Source: an uncultured Spirochaetales bacterium (GTDB lineage Bacteria > Spirochaetota > Spirochaetia > Sphaerochaetales > Sphaerochaetaceae). Taken from it: a stretch of DNA of 64,000 nucleotides. The DNA lies in NCBI GenBank assembly GCA_949288415.1, contig CASEKE010000045.1, forward strand, positions 1 through 64,000. The letters run 5' to 3'. The notes beneath the pieces are model-generated. The model saw nothing but the letters and a program-made list of their open reading frames with translations, searched no databases and was not told where the DNA came from. Every line of letters starts with the position of its first letter. The stretch's first letter is position 1. Of the stretch, positions 1 through 9,207 are shown piece after piece. The translations under genes were made by a program, and so were the position numbers.

Positions 1-135
1 TAAGAAGAGTGTAGTCCAAAAGGTCCTCTCCTTCCTGATCTAGTCTGGTAAGCAAATCTTACTTCGGTCTGGTCCTTATGAACTTCTTTTTTGCCTTTTG
101 CTGTTGCACTTGAAAGTATAATTCACCCCACAATA

Positions 136-162
136 AAAGAAACCGCCCTTTCGGACGGTTTC
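136..162 (-). terminator. Intrinsic terminator of the GH112 operon
   Basis: Read on the minus strand, a GAAACCGTCC / GGGCGGTTTC hairpin with a short GAAA-like loop is followed by TTTTATTG. It lies about 20 bases beyond the stop codon of the GH112 gene, where an operon terminator is expected. Confidence 0.8.
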
Positions 163-182
163 CATGCTTCAAAAGCAAGTTT

Positions 183-2345
183 TCAGATGTTGTACCACCT
201 GATCTCGTTGGAATCCAGATCCAGATCGAACGAAGATCCGTCGCCTCTGAAGACAGTGGTCTTCTGCGGTTCGTAGGTATTGTTGACGACGCAGTACTTT
301 CCATTCTTGACGAACGCATGCACTTCGACGTTGTAGTTCGTGCTGAACCAGGTATGGAGAAGATCCTCGCTCGAGGATGCCCACAGGATCGCCCTATAGA
401 GAAGCCTGTTGTTCTCGAAACTGTACGGCAGTCCGGAAATATAGACGCTTCTGCCATTGCCGTAATCGTTCGCGGCAAGCTGGACTTCCTTGTCCTTCTG
501 CCTGATCACAGTTGCGCCGGGCAGGGCATAGATTCCGTGGACGCTCTCGCCGAAGTCGATATCCCCCTCGCTATCGGCAGTGATGAAGTGCTCGTGCTCG
601 TCCCAGTTATACTTGTCATAGTTGAACGTGAACCCTGTCTCCTTCTCCACGCCCATGACGCCGGCAAGCTGGAAGAAATGTCCCTGTGCCTGATGAGCGG
701 TAGGCTCTCCTACTCCGATGAAGCCGCCACCTTCGAAAATAAACTTTCTGACAGCCTCGACTATTACAGGATCCCTCCAGTTCTCCCCGCCGGTATGTGC
801 GGTATCGGCACCGCCGACATTGATGATCACATCAATGTTCTCGAGCATCTTAGGATCTTTCCTAATGTCGTCGAAGCTTATGAAAGAGACGTCGAACGGT
901 GCCCCGGAAAGGGCTTCGATGACTCCTGCATAGCTGTAGTTCTGCTTCTGGTAGAGCGCATGGTGCACCATGTGGCACCCCCAGCTTCTCATCTTTCCCC
1001 AGCAGTTGAGGACTGCAACACGCTTGAAGCAGTACGGGGTCGTTCCCTTGATGTTCCTGTATAATTCCCTGAACTCGTTGCATACCGACTCGACATAGTC
1101 GATGAATTCCGGGAACTTGAGCGCGAGCTTGAGGTATCCGCCATAGCCGATACGATCGATTGGCTTTCGCAGGATCGCCCTGCGTGCAGTCACCCAGTTC
1201 ACCTTCGCTTCCTTGACGGGATCTCCTCCTTCGTGGAACGTATCCGGGAAGAAGTAAGGCAGGAATCTTCCCTCAGTGTACTTGACGCCCTCGATATCCG
1301 AAATAAGGCGCAGAGTCATGCCGTTTCCTACGCTTCCTACTACAGCATCGAGCCCTATGGTCTTGAACTCGGGCATGAACGGTTCCGTACCAATCCAATG
1401 GTCTCCGAGGAACATCATCGCTTCCTTGCCGCACTCGTGAGTGATGTCGACCATCTCTTTTGCGAGCTTTGCGACCTCTCTCCTCTGGAAAGCCTGGAAG
1501 TCCCGGTATTCCTTAGTCGGGATCCTGTACTGGTTGTTGTGATAGCCCTGGTCGATGATGAACTCCGGACGGAATCTGTAACCGACCTCCTTCTCGAACT
1601 GATCGAGAATGTACGGGGAAACCGAAGCGGAATAGCCATACCAGTCGACGTACTTTTCGCGGGCAAGCTCGTCGAATACCAGTGTGAACTGATGGAAGAA
1701 CGTCGTGTACCGGATGACGTTGACATACGGATGTTCCGCGCAGAACTTTCTCAGCCTCTCCATGGAATATCTATGCGTCTTGGGCTGTCTTACATCGAAC
1801 GTGCACTGCTTCTCGAAATCCTTCCATCCGTTTGTCACGGCATTGTACATATGGACAGGATCCCAGATGATGAACGCAAGGAACGAGACAGTATACTCGT
1901 GGAACGGCCTTGCTTCCTGAATGGTGACAAGACCTGTGTCCTCGCTGTAGCTCCAGTCTGAGACTGGGACGACCTCGCCGGTGGTGCGGTCGATGACCTC
2001 CCACCATCTCTCTCGGTCCTTCGGATTGACCTTGAGCATGTCGGGATAGAGTCCCTTCATGAGCTTGATCTCGAGAGGTCCTTTGTCCGTAGAGCAGAAT
2101 GGCGTCATTATGTACATCTGCTGCACTTCGTCCGGATTGGCCTTTGCCCAGGCATTGTCCTTCCTGGTCGTATAGTATGTGGAATAGATCTTTGCATCGG
2201 CCTCTGCAAGTTCCTTAGGAAAATCGGTACCGTCGCAGTCGCGGATCGCATCGGCGCCCCAGCGCTTCAGGATTTCCAATGTCTCGGGAACGATGCCCAC
2301 ATCCGTAGGGATCGTCACGCGACCCTTCTTCAGTTCATCACTCAT
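183..2345 (-). CDS. GH112 beta-galactosyl-N-acetylhexosamine phosphorylase (lacto-N-biose phosphorylase family)
   Basis: Phosphorolytic enzyme of family GH112. Members split galactosyl-beta-1,3-N-acetylhexosamine (lacto-N-biose, galacto-N-biose) or Gal-beta-1,4-rhamnose with phosphate to give galactose-1-phosphate. The whole 720-residue protein has the family's size and sequence character, for example RVTIPTDVG near the N-terminus, the YTTFFHQFTLVFDE region and DQGYHNNQYRIPTKEYRDF. There is no signal peptide, so it acts in the cytoplasm on imported disaccharide. An ATG 36 bases further upstream is open, but GGAG 8 bases before the ATG at 2345 fixes the start. It is the last gene of a four-gene operon (binding protein, two permeases, enzyme). 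Neighbouring sulfatases suggest mucin-derived substrate. Which disaccharide is used cannot be read from the sequence. Confidence 0.9.
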   Translation of the reverse strand: MSDELKKGRVTIPTDVGIVPETLEILKRWGADAIRDCDGTDFPKELAEADAKIYSTYYTTRKDNAWAKANPDEVQQMYIMTPFCSTDKGPLEIKLMKGLYPDMLKVNPKDRERWWEVIDRTTGEVVPVSDWSYSEDTGLVTIQEARPFHEYTVSFLAFIIWDPVHMYNAVTNGWKDFEKQCTFDVRQPKTHRYSMERLRKFCAEHPYVNVIRYTTFFHQFTLVFDELAREKYVDWYGYSASVSPYILDQFEKEVGYRFRPEFIIDQGYHNNQYRIPTKEYRDFQAFQRREVAKLAKEMVDITHECGKEAMMFLGDHWIGTEPFMPEFKTIGLDAVVGSVGNGMTLRLISDIEGVKYTEGRFLPYFFPDTFHEGGDPVKEAKVNWVTARRAILRKPIDRIGYGGYLKLALKFPEFIDYVESVCNEFRELYRNIKGTTPYCFKRVAVLNCWGKMRSWGCHMVHHALYQKQNYSYAGVIEALSGAPFDVSFISFDDIRKDPKMLENIDVIINVGGADTAHTGGENWRDPVIVEAVRKFIFEGGGFIGVGEPTAHQAQGHFFQLAGVMGVEKETGFTFNYDKYNWDEHEHFITADSEGDIDFGESVHGIYALPGATVIRQKDKEVQLAANDYGNGRSVYISGLPYSFENNRLLYRAILWASSSEDLLHTWFSTNYNVEVHAFVKNGKYCVVNNTYEPQKTTVFRGDGSSFDLDLDSNEIRWYNI

Positions 2346-2423
2346 TTTTGGTCTCCATAAAGATTTTTCTTTGTTTGGCATGTTTCGGCAAGGGCGGGGA
2401 AATCCCCACCCCCTGACAAGCTA

Positions 2424-3290
2424 TCAGCCCTTGACTCCGCCGCCGGTCACACCCTGGATGATCTTCTCGGAAAGGAAGATGTAGAGCAGGAAGGTCGGGA
2501 GGAATACGATGATGACGGCTGCAAACATTCCGCCGTAATCGCCGGAGTATTTCATCGCGTTGACGATCTGCAGCAGTCCGACTCCTACAGGCGTCATGTT
2601 TCCGCTTGGAGCGAAGATGAGCGCCATGAAGAACTCGTTCCATACGCCGAGAAAGTTGAAGATCGTCACGGTCACCAGGCCAGGCTGCACAAGGGGGAAG
2701 ATGATCTTCCAGAATGTCATCATCGGCGAGCAACCGTCGATATATGCCGCTTCCTCGTAGCTTCGCGAGAGCGTCGCGAAGAAGTTCAGCAGGTATACTG
2801 TCGTATACGGCACCCTCATGAAGATGAAAAGTATGATAAGAAGTATCCTACCCTTGAGGTTGAACTGCGTCGTGATTGCGAAGATAGGCAGAATGATCAT
2901 GACAGCCGGTATGCTCATCGCTACGATGAGGCTGTTCTTTATAAGGCTGTTCGCAACGAACTTGAATCGGGATATTACATACGCCGCAGGAGCGGATATG
3001 AGTATCACGACCACGCATGTAGTGATCGAATACAGAAGCGAGTTTCCGAAGAAGAGCGATACGTTATGCTCGTTCCAGGCCTTCGCATAGTTCTCGAAGT
3101 GAAGTCCGGTCTCGAACTTGAACACGTTCCCGCTGAATATTTCCCTGGATGTGGAAAGACTGGCGGCAAGTATCCAGAGAAGGAATGCCGCAGTGAACAG
3201 GATCCATATTCCGAGGATGATGTATGTGGGAAGGAACCTAACCTCCCTCTTCCAACTGAAGGTAGTAAGCTGTTTTTCTTTTTTCTTCAT
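2424..3290 (-). CDS. Carbohydrate ABC transporter permease, MalG type
   Basis: Inner-membrane permease of the MalG/CUT1 family, 288 residues, with about six hydrophobic segments. The EAA loop reads EEAAYIDGCSPMMTFWKIIF near residue 185, which is where the shared ATPase docks. A perfect AGGAGG six bases before the ATG at 3290 decides the start, and this ribosome site overlaps the stop codon of the upstream permease gene. It pairs with that permease and the binding protein at 4261-5526. No ATPase gene accompanies them. The substrate is inferred from the downstream GH112 gene to be a galactosyl-HexNAc-type disaccharide. Confidence 0.92.
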   Translation of the reverse strand: MKKKEKQLTTFSWKREVRFLPTYIILGIWILFTAAFLLWILAASLSTSREIFSGNVFKFETGLHFENYAKAWNEHNVSLFFGNSLLYSITTCVVVILISAPAAYVISRFKFVANSLIKNSLIVAMSIPAVMIILPIFAITTQFNLKGRILLIILFIFMRVPYTTVYLLNFFATLSRSYEEAAYIDGCSPMMTFWKIIFPLVQPGLVTVTIFNFLGVWNEFFMALIFAPSGNMTPVGVGLLQIVNAMKYSGDYGGMFAAVIIVFLPTFLLYIFLSEKIIQGVTGGGVKG

Positions 3291-3300
3291 TTCGTCCTCC

Positions 3301-4194
3301 TTAGAACTCAAGGTCGTCGTCCTTGAGGACCTTGTTCATGACGACATACACTATCATGATGATCGCTGCAAGCATTACACCGATTGCGGCACCGGCACCC
3401 GCGTCACGAACGTTGTTTCCCTTCGATCCGAAGACTATGTCATAAAGATAGATCACAGGAACAATGGTGGACGCCTCTGTATCGACCGGGCTGAACATCT
3501 TCGACCAGAGGAAGAATGTCGCAGTGTTGATCGTCCAGAAAGTGAAATTGGTCTTCGTCACGCCCTTAAGAAGGGGGATGGTTATCTGCGTAGCCTGCTG
3601 GATCTTGCTTGCACCGTCGATGGTCGCAGCCTCGTAGATGTCCTGAGGAATCTTCTCGATTCCGCTGATGAAGATGAGCATGTAATATCCTACAGCTCCG
3701 AAGATGAACGCGATGAGCATCGACCAGAACTTCATGTCGGTTCCGAGCCACTTCACACCTTCTCCTCCGAAGGAACGTATGATCACGTTCAGCATTCCGT
3801 AATCCTGGTTGAACACATACTGGATCCACATGGTGGCAAGAGCAACTGCGCTGACGACGTTCGGCAGATAGATTGCGGCCCTGAAGAACTTCTTGAATCT
3901 GATTCCGCTTGTCAGCATCATCGCAAAGACCAGTGCGATCGTAAGAGTGATTACTCCGCCGACCAGCCAGATAAGGAACATGTTCATCATCGAAGTACGG
4001 AACGATGCGCTCTGGAAGAGACCTATGTAGTTCTGCAATCCGTAGAAATCCCAACTGGATACGGGGCTGGTTGCACTTCCTATCTTGAAGAATGTCATCA
4101 GGAATGTTCTGGCGACCGGATAGAGATACATCACGAACAATGTAAGGACAGTCGGGGCCAGGAACAAAATGATCATTTTCTTGTCTTTCTTCAT
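3301..4194 (-). CDS. Carbohydrate ABC transporter permease, MalF/UgpA type
   Basis: Permease of 297 residues with an N-terminal membrane segment (MIILFLAPTVLTLFVMYLYP) and about six segments in all. The EAA loop includes IYEAATIDGASKIQQATQI in the second half. Partner of the MalG-type permease that follows after ten bases. GGGGAG stands 5 bases before the ATG. The gene is separated from the binding-protein gene by a terminator-like hairpin, so it is probably expressed at a lower level than the binding protein. Confidence 0.92.
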   Translation of the reverse strand: MKKDKKMIILFLAPTVLTLFVMYLYPVARTFLMTFFKIGSATSPVSSWDFYGLQNYIGLFQSASFRTSMMNMFLIWLVGGVITLTIALVFAMMLTSGIRFKKFFRAAIYLPNVVSAVALATMWIQYVFNQDYGMLNVIIRSFGGEGVKWLGTDMKFWSMLIAFIFGAVGYYMLIFISGIEKIPQDIYEAATIDGASKIQQATQITIPLLKGVTKTNFTFWTINTATFFLWSKMFSPVDTEASTIVPVIYLYDIVFGSKGNNVRDAGAGAAIGVMLAAIIMIVYVVMNKVLKDDDLEF

Positions 4195-4208
4195 TTTTCT
4201 CCCCTTAG

Positions 4209-4240
4209 AAAAAAATCGGGAAGCCGATAGCGGCCTCCCG
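4209..4240 (-). terminator. Intercistronic terminator-like hairpin between binding protein and permease genes
   Basis: Read on the minus strand, CGGGAGGCC and GGCTTCCCG form a nine-pair stem (one G-U) around a six-base loop, and ATTTTTTT follows at once. It lies 20 bases after the binding-protein stop and just before the permease ribosome site. Such partial terminators are a known way to make more binding protein than permease. Confidence 0.75.
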
Positions 4241-4260
4241 TCTGAATCAGCACTTCAGGA

Positions 4261-5526
4261 TCAATAGAGCTTGTCCAGAGCCTGGCAGAACTCGAGACCC
4301 GTCGAGAACTTGCCTTCGAAGAGCTGGATGACAGTGCTCTTGAGGTTGGCCTTGATCGCGCTGTTGTCGCCAAGTCCCATGGACCAGGAGAGAGGTTCCT
4401 TTGTTGCAAGGAGAGCCTCGACCGTTCCATCCATGATCGCAGGAGCGACGTTGCTCGGATCCGCAGGAATCTGCTGGGCTTCGTCCGCCATCTTCTGGTC
4501 CCATTCTCCGCTTGTGAGGAAGAGGCAGAAGTCGATGGCCGCATCAGGATGTTCTGTATACTTCGCGATGGCGAGGGAGTTGGCACCGGCATATGCGTTC
4601 GTGCTGCCGCTTCCGCCGTTCTCGACGCTGATCGTAGGATAGTTGAACATACCCCAGTTGACGATCGTTCCGGTCGTGTTGTTGACTTCAGGAGCGACAT
4701 AGTTTGCGCATACGACCATCGCAACCTTTCCGGTCAGACCAATCTTGTTCTGGGAGGAAGGATACTCGTCCGGAGCTCCATCCGCCAGATAGCCGGCATT
4801 GCGGAATGCGATGATGTCGTCGGCAGCCGCGATGGCACCTGCGTTGTTAGCCCATCCGCCATTCATCGTAAGATCGTGCGTTGCAGCCTCTCCGATTCTT
4901 CTGTCAAGGTGATAGCCGAAGAAGAAGTCGGAATAGGTGGAGTCGAGAGCCATAGGCTGATAGCCGTTGTCTACCATGGTCTGGCAAGCAGCAAGGAACT
5001 CGTCCCAGGTCTCGGGAATCTCGATTCCACAAGCCTCGAAAATGTCCTTGTTGTAGAAGATTCCGCCGACCTGCGGCTGCTCTGCGATGGAGGAAAGGAA
5101 TCCGGACCAGCCGGTAGCTACGTCAGCAAAGCAAGCATAGCTCTGAGCTGCATAGTTCCTGTCCGCTGCAAGCTGTGTGAGATCAAGGCAGTAATCCTTG
5201 TATGTCTGTCCGATTCTCTTGTAGTCGTCCTCGAAGATATCGACCTTCTCGCCGGACTCGAGAGCTGTGAGAATGATGGTATTTACATCCCTGCCCTTCC
5301 ACTCGATATTGATCTTGCATCCGGTCTCAGCAGCGAATGCATCGGCTGCCTGCTGGATGACCTTGCCCTGAGGCTCGGCGGAATTCCACATCGACCACAT
5401 CGTGAGCTCGATGCCGGCATACTTGCCGTCGGCATTCACAGCAGTCTCGCTTGCGCCACCAGCGAAAACGCCGGAAATAGCGAGTGCAGCGACGAGAGCA
5501 ACTGCCAAAATTTTTTTCATTTTCAT
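4261..5526 (-). CDS. Extracellular sugar-binding protein (CUT1 family)
   Basis: Periplasmic solute-binding protein, 421 residues. It has a cleavable signal peptide (MKMKKILAVALVAALAISG) ending near VFAGGASE. There is no lipobox cysteine, unlike the other sugar-binding proteins of this window, so it is probably a free or differently anchored protein. The mature part has the SBP_bac family layout, with EDDYKRIGQ, NKDIFEACGIEIPETWDEF and a C-terminal GLEFCQALDKLY tail. AGGAGG precedes the first ATG by 10-11 bases. It is the first gene of the GH112 operon and faces a divergent sulfatase gene. Confidence 0.92.
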   Translation of the reverse strand: MKMKKILAVALVAALAISGVFAGGASETAVNADGKYAGIELTMWSMWNSAEPQGKVIQQAADAFAAETGCKINIEWKGRDVNTIILTALESGEKVDIFEDDYKRIGQTYKDYCLDLTQLAADRNYAAQSYACFADVATGWSGFLSSIAEQPQVGGIFYNKDIFEACGIEIPETWDEFLAACQTMVDNGYQPMALDSTYSDFFFGYHLDRRIGEAATHDLTMNGGWANNAGAIAAADDIIAFRNAGYLADGAPDEYPSSQNKIGLTGKVAMVVCANYVAPEVNNTTGTIVNWGMFNYPTISVENGGSGSTNAYAGANSLAIAKYTEHPDAAIDFCLFLTSGEWDQKMADEAQQIPADPSNVAPAIMDGTVEALLATKEPLSWSMGLGDNSAIKANLKSTVIQLFEGKFSTGLEFCQALDKLY

Positions 5527-5738
5527 TTTTCAAACACCTCCTGTGTTTTTCTTTTTTCTGCTTGATAATTTCAGTTAACAACCGATTTTGGCATCGAACA
5601 ACAAACATATTGACCTTTTTTTTATATTTCTTGTCATAAAATGTATTTTTTGTGTTATTTGATCAAAAATAGCACTGAAGTTCATGTACATCCATATTTC
5701 CAACCAGTCGAGGAAAAAGTCATGCTATCATCTCTGGT

Positions 5739-7118
5739 ATGACAAAAAAGAACATAGTCATGGTACTGGTCGACGACCTCGGGTGGAAGGACGTCGGCGG
5801 AGACTTCTACGAGACCCCGGTCCTCGACGAGATTGCGAAAAACGGAATGGTTTTCGACGAGGCTTATTCGACCTGCCCCGTGTGCTCCCCTTCGAGGGCG
5901 AGCATACTTACGGGAAAGTATCCGGCTTCACTGGGCCTTACGGACTGGATAGACAACTCGGGAAAGATCCATCCGCTTGAAGGCTATCTCATCGACGCCC
6001 CATATATAAAGCATCTGCCGAGAAGGGAGGACAATCTTGCAAAGATCCTGAAGAGAAACGGCTGGAGGACCTATCACGTGGGAAAATGGCATCTGGGAGG
6101 TACGCCCTACCATCCTGACCAACAGGGTTTCGACGTCAACATAGCAGGATGTTGCCTTGGACATCCACCGAACGGATATTTTTCTCCCTACCGGATAGAA
6201 AATCTCGAAGATGGCCCGCAGGGAGAATACCTGACCGATAGACTCACGGACGAGGCGATCGGATTGATAAAAAACAACGGGGACGCACCGTTTCTTCTCG
6301 ATCTATGGCACTATGCGGTGCACATGCCTGAAGGAGCAATCGAAAGCGACGTCGAATACTTCAGAAAGAAGGCCGCCGCAATGGGACTTGACAGGATAGA
6401 CCCGTTCCTGGACGGAAAAGAATTCCACACGCTGGACAAGAGAGGAATGCACGTGAGGAGAAGACTGCTGCGTTCCGATCCGGTATATGCGGCGATGATA
6501 CTGAGCGTGGACAGAAACCTCGGAAGACTGATAGAAGCGCTCGAGGAAACAGGGAAAAAAGAGGATACGATCATATTTTTCACAAGCGACAACGGAGGTC
6601 TCTCGACGGCGGAATGCTCCCCTACTAGCAATCTTCCTGCCTCGGAGGGGAAAGGATGGGTATACGAGGGAGGTGTGAGAGTCCCTCTGATCCTCTACGG
6701 ATCCGGCATTCCGAAAGGAAAGGTTTCCTCCTTCCCTGTGACCGGAGCCGATCTTCTTCCGACCATCCTGGACATGCTCGGTCTGGAAGCCCCTGACACA
6801 GACGGGACAAGCTTCCTTCCGACCATACAGGGGAATGAGCAGGAAGAAAGAGCGATATTCTGGCACTATCCCCATTACGGCAACCAAGGCGGGACGCCGG
6901 CATCGGCCGTACGGAAGGGCCGATGGAAACTCATCGAATTCTTCGAGGATTGGCGGACCGAACTGTATGACCTTGAAGCAGACATAGGAGAAAAGAACGA
7001 TCTTTCAAGCCAGTATCCTGAAATTGCATCCGAGCTCTCCAGACAACTCGCAAGCTGGAGAAAAAGCATCGGAGCAAGGATTCCGGAAAGGAATCCCAAG
7101 GTGGACCATCCTCTGTAG
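5739..7118 (+). CDS. Sulfatase (Cys-type, alkaline phosphatase superfamily)
   Basis: Sulfate ester hydrolase of 459 residues. The metal-binding start reads IVMVLVDDLGWKDVG. The formylglycine site CSPSRASILTGKYP lies near residue 48, and the signature GKWHLGG near residue 115. FFTSDNGG near residue 280 supplies further metal ligands. The cysteine must be converted to formylglycine by a maturase that is not encoded here. There is no signal peptide, so the enzyme looks cytoplasmic and would desulfate imported glycans. It has no ribosome binding site before the ATG. A weak TATCAT box ends seven bases upstream, so the mRNA may be leaderless. A six-codon mini-ORF (5722-5742), preceded by an AGGA, overlaps the start as ATGA. 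It is divergent from the GH112 operon. Confidence 0.92.
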   Translation: MTKKNIVMVLVDDLGWKDVGGDFYETPVLDEIAKNGMVFDEAYSTCPVCSPSRASILTGKYPASLGLTDWIDNSGKIHPLEGYLIDAPYIKHLPRREDNLAKILKRNGWRTYHVGKWHLGGTPYHPDQQGFDVNIAGCCLGHPPNGYFSPYRIENLEDGPQGEYLTDRLTDEAIGLIKNNGDAPFLLDLWHYAVHMPEGAIESDVEYFRKKAAAMGLDRIDPFLDGKEFHTLDKRGMHVRRRLLRSDPVYAAMILSVDRNLGRLIEALEETGKKEDTIIFFTSDNGGLSTAECSPTSNLPASEGKGWVYEGGVRVPLILYGSGIPKGKVSSFPVTGADLLPTILDMLGLEAPDTDGTSFLPTIQGNEQEERAIFWHYPHYGNQGGTPASAVRKGRWKLIEFFEDWRTELYDLEADIGEKNDLSSQYPEIASELSRQLASWRKSIGARIPERNPKVDHPL

Positions 7119-7122
7119 CCGG

Positions 7123-9072
7123 TCAGAACGATCGGAAACGAAGACTTGCAGGAACTCCTTCGGATTCTCGGCCCGTACGCACAAGCAGTTCTTCATAGAT
7201 GGTCCCAAGTTCGTCCGACCCTTCCCGGATATCGTCGGGAACCACAAGTCCTCTTTTCTTGAAGAATGAATATGCCTCCTCGTAAAGTCCAAGCCGGAAC
7301 AGAGCGACCATATAGGAACAGGATATCCGTCCGTCCAACTTGACGGAAGCGGCGAAGATCTCATCGTAGGCCTTCCTGACGAGGCCCGGCTCATCCGCCA
7401 GCAACAGCATCTTGACAGCATCCTTGGCCAGCGCCGGGGAATCAGGCATCATCCTGACGGCCCTCATCATCAGCAGCGCGGAATCCTTCTTTCTTCCAAG
7501 CCTCATCATGATTGCGGACAGAGCATGCAGAACCCACACGTTCTCGCCGCCGATATCGGATGCAAGACGCGCATGCCCAAGCGCTCTCTCGTAATCCCTT
7601 CTGGCGAAGAAGCAGAGAGAGAGGGCATATTCCATGTACCAGCTTCTGTCCTCAAGGTGTAGCAGAGCCTCGAAAATCTCGTCCTCGAAAAAGAACGTTC
7701 CAGGGGCCTCTCCGGGCCCTATGTCGAAGCCGCGACCGCTTTCCACCAATTCCAGCCACGACGAGAACTTTTCCTCGTCGAAAGGGAATTCCAGATGTCT
7801 TGCCAGTGCTCTTTGTCCTTTTGGAGTGCGTATATGTCTGATGAAACCGCTTGCGTCGCTTCCCTTCCCGACCAGTCTCCCCGGCTTTTTCGCAATGCTA
7901 TCCCTCGTCTTTGCGAGAAAGCTGTCCATATCGATAGTCTTGTACAACGTCGATGCCTTCGCCCCTGCTTCGGCGCAGAAGTCCTGCCAGCCGAGACTGG
8001 CATCCAGCTGGACGGCGCTGTAGCTCTCAAGCCATTCCCAGCTGGTCATGGGAGCCATAGGAACGCATCCGTACTGAGTCTTCCCGAGCCCCGCCTGCAG
8101 CTCGAGATATCTTCCGGCCTTGTCGGTCAGGAACGCCTGCCAATTGTCCGACCCCTGATTATGCCCCCAGGAAAAGAGTTTGCGGGAAGCAAGACGCGAC
8201 GTGGAAACATGCAATAGGCCGAATCCGTCGCGGTCTGTTCCAGCGATGAACTTCACAGGAGCCTGTCCCATATCGAAGAAGTAGTCCACCTGCCTCGGAA
8301 TGTCGCAGAAATGGGAGATGTCGATTCCGTCGACATACGGAATTCCGACCTTTTTCACGGAACCTCTTCCATTTCCGTCCATGGAGAATGTATATGCGCT
8401 CTCTGCCGGAACCGCGATTCTTCCGCCATCGTATTCGGGGAATGCGATGTTCGACCACCAGTACATAGGAACCACTTTTCCGCTTTCATTTACCACCCTC
8501 ATCCTGGCAAGAAGCGAATGCGAGCCTTCAGGGAGCATGAAATCCATCTGGTAGACGACTCCTCTGACTCTCTCGTATTCGTACATGCGAAGAACGGGAT
8601 AGCCTTCCTCCGATTCGAGCAAGGCGACATAGACGGGCTTTGCGGTGAACGGAGAATGCCCTATAAGACCTATGTTCCACTCTACTCCCCCGCTGAACCA
8701 TGCATCCAGTATGCCGAGATTCGAGAATCTGATCACGTCGTTCGTATAAAGAAGATTCCGCCCCGAATCCTTGTCGACAAGCGACCATAGCCGCCCCCCG
8801 AGCTCAGGAAGAAAGGTTGCTCTGAGATGTTCGTTCTCGAGAACGGCCGCTTTGAAATCACGGGTAACGAGCTTCCTCGAGTAAAGGTTCTGCCTTCTGT
8901 ACGGGAATGCTTCGGAAGCCGTCCCGTAGCCTTCGTATATCTCCTCATCCTCGCCAAGAGAGAAGTCGATGTCGTTCTGTAGGATGCCGCCTCCAAGCAG
9001 ATCGGGAAATTCGGTCTCGGCCAGGTCGCATGTCCGTATCGCGATCTTTTCGAATCCAAGCGTCGAAGCCAT
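7123..9072 (-). CDS. DUF5107-type protein with TPR-like C-terminal part
   Basis: A 649-residue protein resembling the DUF5107 family often found in carbohydrate-use loci. The first 400 residues look like a galactose-mutarotase-like beta-sandwich, with PELGGRLWSLVDK near residue 75, GGVEWNIG near residue 110 and WWSNIAFPEYDGG near residue 195. The last 250 residues are helical and TPR-like (ARRDYERALGHARLASDIGG). I infer sugar binding or conversion, but no reaction is established. The reading frame stays open for 190 codons upstream. GGGAGG seven bases before the ATG at 9072 sets the start. Its stop lies four bases from that of the convergent sulfatase gene, with no terminator visible between them. 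It is divergent from the AraC gene. Confidence 0.75.
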   Translation of the reverse strand: MASTLGFEKIAIRTCDLAETEFPDLLGGGILQNDIDFSLGEDEEIYEGYGTASEAFPYRRQNLYSRKLVTRDFKAAVLENEHLRATFLPELGGRLWSLVDKDSGRNLLYTNDVIRFSNLGILDAWFSGGVEWNIGLIGHSPFTAKPVYVALLESEEGYPVLRMYEYERVRGVVYQMDFMLPEGSHSLLARMRVVNESGKVVPMYWWSNIAFPEYDGGRIAVPAESAYTFSMDGNGRGSVKKVGIPYVDGIDISHFCDIPRQVDYFFDMGQAPVKFIAGTDRDGFGLLHVSTSRLASRKLFSWGHNQGSDNWQAFLTDKAGRYLELQAGLGKTQYGCVPMAPMTSWEWLESYSAVQLDASLGWQDFCAEAGAKASTLYKTIDMDSFLAKTRDSIAKKPGRLVGKGSDASGFIRHIRTPKGQRALARHLEFPFDEEKFSSWLELVESGRGFDIGPGEAPGTFFFEDEIFEALLHLEDRSWYMEYALSLCFFARRDYERALGHARLASDIGGENVWVLHALSAIMMRLGRKKDSALLMMRAVRMMPDSPALAKDAVKMLLLADEPGLVRKAYDEIFAASVKLDGRISCSYMVALFRLGLYEEAYSFFKKRGLVVPDDIREGSDELGTIYEELLVRTGRESEGVPASLRFRSF

Positions 9073-9171
9073 GTCATGCCCTCCCAGCAGGAAATGTCCT
9101 GCTTCTGATGGTAGATTACAATCGGCAAGGAAAAAAAGACATATCCGATATTGCCGAATTCTTTTGAAATC

Positions 9172-9200
9172 TTGCTTTTTCCGTTCTGCGGAACGATAAT
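9172..9200 (+). promoter_or_regulatory. Promoter of the AraC gene, predicted leaderless
   Basis: TTGCTT (9172-9177) and GATAAT (9195-9200) are separated by 17 bases. Only seven bases separate the -10 box from the ATG at 9208, so transcription should begin at or next to the start codon. No purine-rich ribosome site is present. Confidence 0.7.
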
Positions 9201-9207
9201 CATTTCC

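Noticed and set aside
3118-4230. Long plus-strand open frame of 370 codons across the permease genes
   Set aside because: It is the complement of two clear permease genes; the predicted protein is His/Glu-rich with no family character.
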